From Candidatus Zixiibacteriota bacterium (lineage in GTDB: Bacteria > Zixibacteria > MSB-5A5 > SM1-73): 9,543 nucleotides of DNA. The position numbers and the translations under genes were made by a program. The notes below the pieces were generated by a model. It was not told the origin of the DNA. It ran no database searches and was given only the letters and a program-made list of their open reading frames with translations. Positions within the stretch are counted from its first letter, which is position 1. Each line of letters opens with the position of its first letter. The DNA is taken from positions 1 to 9,543 of the forward strand of contig JAGMFA010000078.1 in the NCBI GenBank assembly GCA_023127875.1, written 5' to 3'. Positions 6,581 through 9,543 of this stretch are shown piece by piece.

Positions 6581-7171
6581 ATGAATCCTAATCAAAATGA
6601 CGGGAAATTGGTTTTTTGCCCACCAAAAATACCCCAAAGTGAGCATATTTTGCTTAAAGAGTTAATTTTGTATATCGCCAACAGACTCACCTTACACCCC
6701 AAATTTGGTGCGACCAAGTTAAACAAAATCCTATTCTATAGTGATTTCATTGCTTACGCTGAGCTTGGCGACTCGATTACGGGTGAAAGATATTGGAGAT
6801 TACCTAAAGGACCAGCACCAAGATTCCTTGTTCAAGTCAGAAAACAAATGTTAAAGGCAGATGAAATTGTGTGCTATTCCGTTAATACTCTATCTGGCAG
6901 ACAAGATCGTATCGCTCCAAAACGACCGGCAGACTTGAAGAAATTCATACCTGAGCAGATTTCGATTGTGGAACGAGTTATAGAGGAACTCAAGGATAAA
7001 GATGCTTTCGAAGTAAGCAGACTATCACATAAGTTCATTGGTTGGAAAATTGTCAAAGAACGCCAAGATATTCCCTACGAAACGGTATTCCTCCGTGATC
7101 CTAAAGATATTACGGTTACTGAAAAGGATAGAGAGATCGCTCTGAAGCTTGCCGAAAAATATGGACTTTGA
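6581..7171 (+). CDS. Panacea (SocA-like, DUF4065) domain protein, putative antitoxin
   Basis: The product is 196 aa from the ATG at 6581, which has AGAGAGGA 10 nt upstream; an upstream in-frame ATG overlaps the promoter and is rejected. Residues about 22-95 carry the Panacea pattern: a helix (LLKELILYIANRL), LNKILFYSDFIAYAELG, then the signature SITGERYWRLPKGPAP at 65-80, where T-G and G-P are the family's hallmark positions. Panacea proteins are antitoxins that neutralise many unrelated toxins in two-gene PanAT operons; SocA of Caulobacter is a proteolytic adaptor with this domain. The helical C-terminal extension (about 125-196) may be toxin-specific. The next gene starts inside its stop region, as expected for a TA pair. 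Confidence 0.75.
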   Translation: MNPNQNDGKLVFCPPKIPQSEHILLKELILYIANRLTLHPKFGATKLNKILFYSDFIAYAELGDSITGERYWRLPKGPAPRFLVQVRKQMLKADEIVCYSVNTLSGRQDRIAPKRPADLKKFIPEQISIVERVIEELKDKDAFEVSRLSHKFIGWKIVKERQDIPYETVFLRDPKDITVTEKDREIALKLAEKYGL

Positions 7172-7454
7172 GAATGATTTTCACCATCGCTACATAAGTT
7201 TCAAAAAAGCTAAAAGTGACATCGATGCATTAGATGCAGAATTTAAACGTTTTAGAGGAGTTCTCGTTAGTATTCAAACATTTCTGCAAAATAGTGCTCA
7301 CGGGGGAGAGTTAACTAACAAAGGATTTTATGTATATAAGACCAAAAAACAATTTGAAACTCCTGCATTCGCTGTCTATTATCGTTATACCCAAAAACAT
7401 GTTGATGTTTATCATATAAGATTAGCCGAAGAAGAACTTGAAGACAATGATTAA
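7161..7454 (+). CDS. Small protein overlapping the Panacea gene, candidate toxin
   Basis: The product is 97 aa from the ATG at 7161, overlapping the end of the upstream gene by 11 nt, so the two are translationally coupled. No known family is recognised. The N-terminal 45 residues are helical and charged (FKKAKSDIDALDAEFKRF), and the C-terminal half alternates hydrophobic and aromatic residues in a strand pattern (KGFYVYKTKK, FAVYYRYTQKHVDVYHIRL), ending in an acidic tail. The size, basic-then-strand architecture and position suggest the toxin partner of the Panacea protein, possibly with a RelE-like layout. No catalytic residues can be named. The function is inferred from context only. Confidence 0.6.
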   Translation: MDFENDFHHRYISFKKAKSDIDALDAEFKRFRGVLVSIQTFLQNSAHGGELTNKGFYVYKTKKQFETPAFAVYYRYTQKHVDVYHIRLAEEELEDND

Positions 7455-7615
7455 AGCTACAGAGAGCATTTAATCTCTAACTCCAAAGCATCTCCGCTTA
7501 TTCCTGCTCATTTGTGCCCCCAAACATTTTATACGCTACACATCAAACATATCCGACTTGTAACTTCCTGTTTCTATCCCGCCAGAAAAAAGTTTAAAAA
7601 ACTTACAGATTTTTC

Positions 7616-7644
7616 TTGACAAACTTATTTTGATTGCGTATATA
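7616..7644 (+). promoter_or_regulatory. Sigma70-type promoter of the winged-helix gene and tRNA
   Basis: TTGACA (7616-7621), 17 nt, TATATA (7639-7644), in the context TTTTTCTTGACAA that also precedes the Panacea gene. The rest of the gap 7455-7688 shows no gene. Confidence 0.75.
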
Positions 7645-7688
7645 TAAGTGTGAACGGGCGAAACGCCAAACGAAAGGAGGTGTGACTT

Positions 7689-8138
7689 ATGGTCGAACAA
7701 GTTGATCGAGAAGAATTTGCCAAACTGTTTAAAGCAAGAATGATAAACATCGAGAAACAAATTGCTAAGTTACAAGCTGATTTTGAAGCTATGAAACGTG
7801 CGGAAAACATCTTATTTGAAGGACCTATTCAAGCCTCTCTACTAAAAGATGCGCCACCTATTTCTACTGAATTGGAGGGACTCAAACCGACTGCCGGAAT
7901 ATTTATGGTATTAGATAGCGACTCAGACAAATCTTGGACAGCAGCAGAAATGGGCAGAGAGATGAAGAGGAGGGGATTCAAGCCAGGCACGAAGAATTTT
8001 GACAGCGTGATTTCTTCGACTCTCTTTAGATTGGCAAAAGAAGAAAGAATCGGGAAAAAAGCGAAGGAAGGAGAGCCTACACGATTCAAAAAAAAGGCGG
8101 AGGGTTCGAGACCCACACCCTCCGCCCAAAGTCGTTAA
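7689..8138 (+). CDS. Coiled-coil and winged-helix protein, putative DNA-binding regulator
   Basis: The product is 149 aa with a near-ideal ribosome site (AGGAGGT, 7 nt before the ATG). Residues about 8-42 form a heptad-like helix (FKARMINIEKQIAKLQADF), likely a coiled-coil dimerisation segment. Residues about 65-135 resemble the small winged-helix domains that read (A)xxIFxVLxxxxxxxWTAAEMxREMKRRGF, then SVISSTLFRLAKEERI, then a basic wing. Such domains bind DNA or serve as adaptors in restriction and transposition-linked proteins. The C-terminal tail after residue 136 is disordered and is encoded by a GC-rich hairpin. The stop codon lies 1 nt before the tRNA, so both should be on one transcript. 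The specific function is unknown. Confidence 0.65.
   Translation: MVEQVDREEFAKLFKARMINIEKQIAKLQADFEAMKRAENILFEGPIQASLLKDAPPISTELEGLKPTAGIFMVLDSDSDKSWTAAEMGREMKRRGFKPGTKNFDSVISSTLFRLAKEERIGKKAKEGEPTRFKKKAEGSRPTPSAQSR
8088..8126 (-). terminator. Intrinsic terminator for leftward transcription
   Basis: GGCGGAGGG (8096-8104) and CCCTCCGCC (8118-8126) form a perfect 9-bp stem with a 13-nt loop. The eight A residues at 8088-8095 become a U-tract on the minus strand. It lies within the last codons of the winged-helix gene. It would stop leftward read-through from the transposase side. On the plus strand no U-tract follows. Confidence 0.6.
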
Positions 8139-8139
8139 C

Positions 8140-8223
8140 GCCGGCATGCCGAAATTGGCAGACGGGATGCATTTGGAATGCATTGGACGCAAGTCCGTCG
8201 GGGTTCAAGTCCCCGTGCCGGCA
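8140..8223 (+). tRNA. Class II tRNA with leucine-type body and UGG (proline) anticodon
   Basis: All stems pair: acceptor GCCGGCA/TGCCGGC, D stem CCG/CGG, anticodon stem ATGCA/TGCAT, long variable arm GGAC-GCAA-GTCC, T stem CGGGG/CCCCG with TTCAAGT loop. U8, A14, G18-G19, U33 and the TTC of the T loop are in place. The D loop AAATTGGCAGA, A15 with U48, the four-pair variable arm and discriminator A73 are leucine tRNA traits. The 7-nt loop TTTGGAA (8172-8178) gives anticodon TGG at 8174-8176, which reads CCA (and possibly other proline codons). The 3' CCA is not encoded. It lies 1 nt after the preceding stop codon and would need RNase P processing from that mRNA. LeuRS of E. coli does not read the anticodon, so leucylation is expected; this is inference. 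Confidence 0.85.
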
Positions 8224-8227
8224 TAAC

Positions 8228-8273
8228 AAAAAACTCAGGAGCACCACAGACCCGCTAAGATCGTAGGTGCTCC
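8228..8273 (-). terminator. Intrinsic terminator of the candidate small RNA
   Basis: Reading leftward, a perfect 8-bp stem (GGAGCACC/GGTGCTCC) with a 20-nt loop is followed by TGAG and TTTTTT. It also separates the transposase promoter region from the tRNA. Confidence 0.65.
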
Positions 8274-8309
8274 CAAACCACAACTCTTGACAGAGCTATG
8301 GGTTTTCGC
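8228..8309 (-). ncRNA. Candidate small RNA, about 80 nt, leftward
   Basis: A consensus minus-strand promoter (8316-8344) predicts a start near 8309. The RNA would contain a small hairpin CTCT-GTCA-AGAG flanked by CCCA/TGGG pairs. It would end in an intrinsic terminator: GGAGCACC (8266-8273), 20-nt loop, GGTGCTCC (8238-8245), TGAG, then six U (8228-8233). No open frame of useful length fits inside. It lies divergent from the transposase gene and convergent on the tRNA. It does not resemble any small RNA family known to me. Confidence 0.5.
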
Positions 8310-8380
8310 ACATATATTATACGTATCGACACAAAATTTGTCAAGCATAAAAAAAAGTTTTTTAGCTCCTGTCAAGAGTT
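8282..8380. repeat. Inverted repeat flanking the transposase promoter region
   Basis: AACTCTTGACAG (8282-8293) and CTGTCAAGAGTT (8369-8380) are perfect 12-bp inverted repeats, extending to 16 bp with AGCT and one bulge. Each arm contains a TTGACA box, one per strand, and the divergent promoter lies between. These could be operators for the transposase or another regulator, or the arms of a recombination site. Confidence 0.55.
8316..8344 (-). promoter_or_regulatory. Consensus sigma70 promoter facing left
   Basis: On the minus strand TTGACA (8339-8344), 17 nt, TATAAT (8316-8321): a perfect consensus promoter. No protein gene lies downstream within reach; the first signal met is the terminator at 8228-8273. 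Confidence 0.75.
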
Positions 8381-8400
8381 TGGGAAAGGCAGGAACTGAA

Positions 8401-9219
8401 ATGAACTGCTTGTCAAAAGAGAAAAAGACTTTAGTGTTATCTTCTTTGGTCGAAGGTAACAGCGTTCGTTCCACAGAGCGTATAACGGGAGTTCACAGAG
8501 ATACGATTTTAAGATTGTTGCAAGGTGTAGCTAAGAAATGTGAAAAAATCTCTAACTCCACAATTAAGAACGTTCACGTTCGTTATCTTCAAGTCGATGA
8601 GATTTGGACTTTTGTCCAAAAGAAACAAAAGAGGGTAACACCTGAAGAAAAAGGAGCTGAATTCTTAGGCGATCAATATGTATTTGTGGGCATAGATGCA
8701 GAAACTAAATTTGTGCCTTCTTATGTGGTAGGAAAACGAGATGGACGGACAGCCTACTTATTTATGCAAAACCTTAATAAACGTGTGGCTAATCGGTTTC
8801 AGCTTACCACAGATGCCTTCAAAGCCTATTTGGATGCAGTCGATTTCACTTTTGGTATTAATATTGATTATGCACAACTAAAGAAGCTATACAACGGGAA
8901 CGGAGCGGGACGAGAAGGATATAGCCCAAGTGATATAAATGGCACTGTGCCTATGCCAATAACGGGCAAACCTAAACTTGAATGTATCTCCACTTCTTTC
9001 GTAGAAAGACAAAATCTTACGATGCGTATGCAGATGAGAAGATTCACAAGACTAACTAATGCTTTTTCTAAGAAACTGAAAAACTTAAAATGTGCTCTTG
9101 CTCTGCACTTTTTCCATTATAATTTTATGCGGATACATCAGACTCTTAGAATTACCCCCGCTATGGCTTCGGGGATCACAGATCACATTTGGAGCTGGGA
9201 CGATCTTTTGGCGGGCTAA
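8401..9219 (+). CDS. IS1-family transposase, intact
   Basis: The product is 272 aa from the ATG at 8401; upstream in-frame starts overlap the promoter region and the conserved N-terminus (MNCLSKEKKTLVLSSLVEGN) begins here. Residues 10-40 form a helix-turn-helix (SVRSTERITGVHRDTILRLL) that should bind the IS ends. The DDE catalytic core shows Asp66 in DEIW, Asp138 in TTD and Glu202 in VERQN, followed by the conserved RRFTRLTNAFSKKL region. It is a single long frame, unlike the frameshifted insA-insB of classical IS1. The enzyme catalyses cut or copy and paste of DNA between matching ends. No disruption is visible, so it may be active. Confidence 0.9.
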   Translation: MNCLSKEKKTLVLSSLVEGNSVRSTERITGVHRDTILRLLQGVAKKCEKISNSTIKNVHVRYLQVDEIWTFVQKKQKRVTPEEKGAEFLGDQYVFVGIDAETKFVPSYVVGKRDGRTAYLFMQNLNKRVANRFQLTTDAFKAYLDAVDFTFGINIDYAQLKKLYNGNGAGREGYSPSDINGTVPMPITGKPKLECISTSFVERQNLTMRMQMRRFTRLTNAFSKKLKNLKCALALHFFHYNFMRIHQTLRITPAMASGITDHIWSWDDLLAG

Positions 9220-9225
9220 AAATCG

Positions 9226-9249
9226 AAATTAGGACACTACCCAGAATTC
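9226..9249 (+). repeat. Right terminal inverted repeat of the IS1-family element
   Basis: AAATTAGGACACTACCC followed by AGAATTC begins 6 bp after the transposase stop. It matches 6471-6495 in direct orientation and 6490-6511 in inverted orientation, which identifies it as an element end. Confidence 0.7.
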
Positions 9250-9251
9250 TG

Positions 9252-9280
9252 TTGACTTTCATGCTCACAGGTTGTACACT
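9252..9280 (+). promoter_or_regulatory. Sigma70-type promoter of the chelatase-subunit gene
   Basis: TTGACT (9252-9257), 17 nt, TACACT (9275-9280), starting two bases beyond the right IS end. The leader to the GTG at 9328 is about 40 nt. Confidence 0.5.
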
Positions 9281-9327
9281 TACCTTGAAAGATTACCATG
9301 TACCAAATTCGCTAAGAGGAAGGAAAC

Positions 9328-9543
9328 GTGTCAAAACGGGGAAGTTTCACATTACCTTTCGGCGCCATCGTGGGACAAGATAATCTCAAGTTGGGTCTAC
9401 TTTTGAACGTGGTCAACCCGCGAATCGGGGGTCTTTTGATCAGAGGTGCCAAAGGGACAGGCAAAAGTACGGCAGTTTATGCTCTCGCCGACATCCTGCC
9501 ACCGGTGGAGGTGGTTGCCGACTGTCCTTTCAGATGTTCTTTT
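9328..9543 (+). CDS. Magnesium-chelatase-type ATPase subunit I, N-terminal part
   Basis: The frame starts at a GTG (9328) with GAGGAAGG upstream and runs off the window after 72 codons. [20 protein letters not shown] and [10 protein letters not shown] match the start of BchI/ChlI-type AAA+ subunits. The Walker A motif GAKGTGKST is at 40-48, followed by [11 protein letters not shown], where VADCPF is a family signature. These ATPases form rings that drive metal insertion by a large chelatase subunit: Mg in (bacterio)chlorophyll synthesis, or Co in cobalamin synthesis with CobN. Nothing else here suggests phototrophy, so a cobalt chelatase or other CobN-type partner is more likely. The rest of the gene is outside the window. 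Confidence 0.85.
   Translation, partial: MSKRGSFTLPFGAIVGQDNLKLGLLLNVVNPRIGGLLIRGAKGTGKSTAVYALADILPPVEVVADCPFRCSF

Larger units (their letters stand above)
6490..9249 (+). mobile_element. Putative cargo-carrying IS1-family element
   Basis: The left end GAATTCGGTAGTGTCCTAATTT (6490-6511) and the right end AAATTAGGACACT followed by ACCCAGAATTC (9226-9249) are inverted repeats differing by two bases in spacing. They enclose about 2.76 kb: a Panacea gene pair, a winged-helix gene, a tRNA, a candidate sRNA and an intact IS1-family transposase whose stop codon is 6 bp before the right end. No closer left end is visible between the tRNA and the transposase. The target duplication could not be identified. 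The alternative is a plain IS next to unrelated genes with an unrelated end copy at 6490. Confidence 0.55.

Noticed and set aside
8086..8283. Minus-strand frame across the tRNA
   Set aside because: Its peptide is the typical spurious translation of an antisense tRNA and overlaps two terminators.
8228..8309. Bridge-RNA-like guide of an IS110-type element
   Set aside because: The neighbouring transposase is a DDE IS1-family enzyme, not an IS110 DEDD recombinase, so there is no basis for this role.
8287..8400. N-terminal extension of the transposase from 8287
   Set aside because: It spans promoters and an inverted repeat, and the family's conserved start is at 8401.
9189..9383. Small plus-strand frame after the transposase
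   Set aside because: It crosses the IS end, the promoter and the start of the chelatase gene, which has clear family motifs in another frame.

Overview
The window looks like a chromosomal stretch of an uncultured Gram-negative-type bacterium. Evidence for this is a Sec-secreted S9 peptidase, vegetative promoters close to the TTGACA-17-TATAAT consensus, strong GGAGG ribosome sites, and several dispersed palindromic repeats. Those repeats are of kinds I associate with metagenome-assembled genomes of poorly cultured phyla. The phylum cannot be fixed from the sequence alone.

Left part (1-5330), ordinary chromosome with repeats. It starts with the N-terminal end of a leftward gene of unknown function, apparently leaderless. 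A secreted prolyl-oligopeptidase-like S9 peptidase (409-2394) follows with its own promoter and an ideal ribosome site. Positions 2395-3020 are non-coding but full of inverted repeats: a terminator-like hairpin, a 60-bp cruciform element and a 165-bp MITE-like element. Next come a small two-helix membrane protein (3021-3296), a divergent ketol-acid reductoisomerase homologue (3412-4407) in which three active-site positions differ from the canonical enzyme, and a SpoU/TrmH-family RNA methyltransferase (4440-5330) that carries an in-frame insertion of tandem palindromic repeats.

Right part (about 5331-9250), accessory region. A C-terminal remnant of an IS1-family transposase (5419-5610) is followed by a leftward HicB-HicA toxin-antitoxin pair with a consensus promoter. 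At 6471-6511 two IS-end-like sequences meet head to head. The inward-facing one (6490-6511) matches, in inverted orientation, the sequence just after an intact IS1-family transposase (9226-9249). Between these ends lie a Panacea-domain antitoxin-like gene with an overlapping small gene (candidate PanAT module), a coiled-coil/winged-helix protein, a tRNA gene 1 nt after its stop codon, a candidate leftward small RNA, and the transposase. This suggests an IS1-family element of about 2.76 kb carrying cargo.

The most striking single item is the tRNA at 8140-8223. Its body is a complete class II leucine-type tRNA (long variable arm, A15-U48, A73), but its 7-nt anticodon loop gives UGG, a proline anticodon. 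If charged by LeuRS it would place leucine at CCA codons.

Right edge: the N-terminus of a magnesium-chelatase-type AAA+ subunit I (9328 onward), whose promoter abuts the right IS end.
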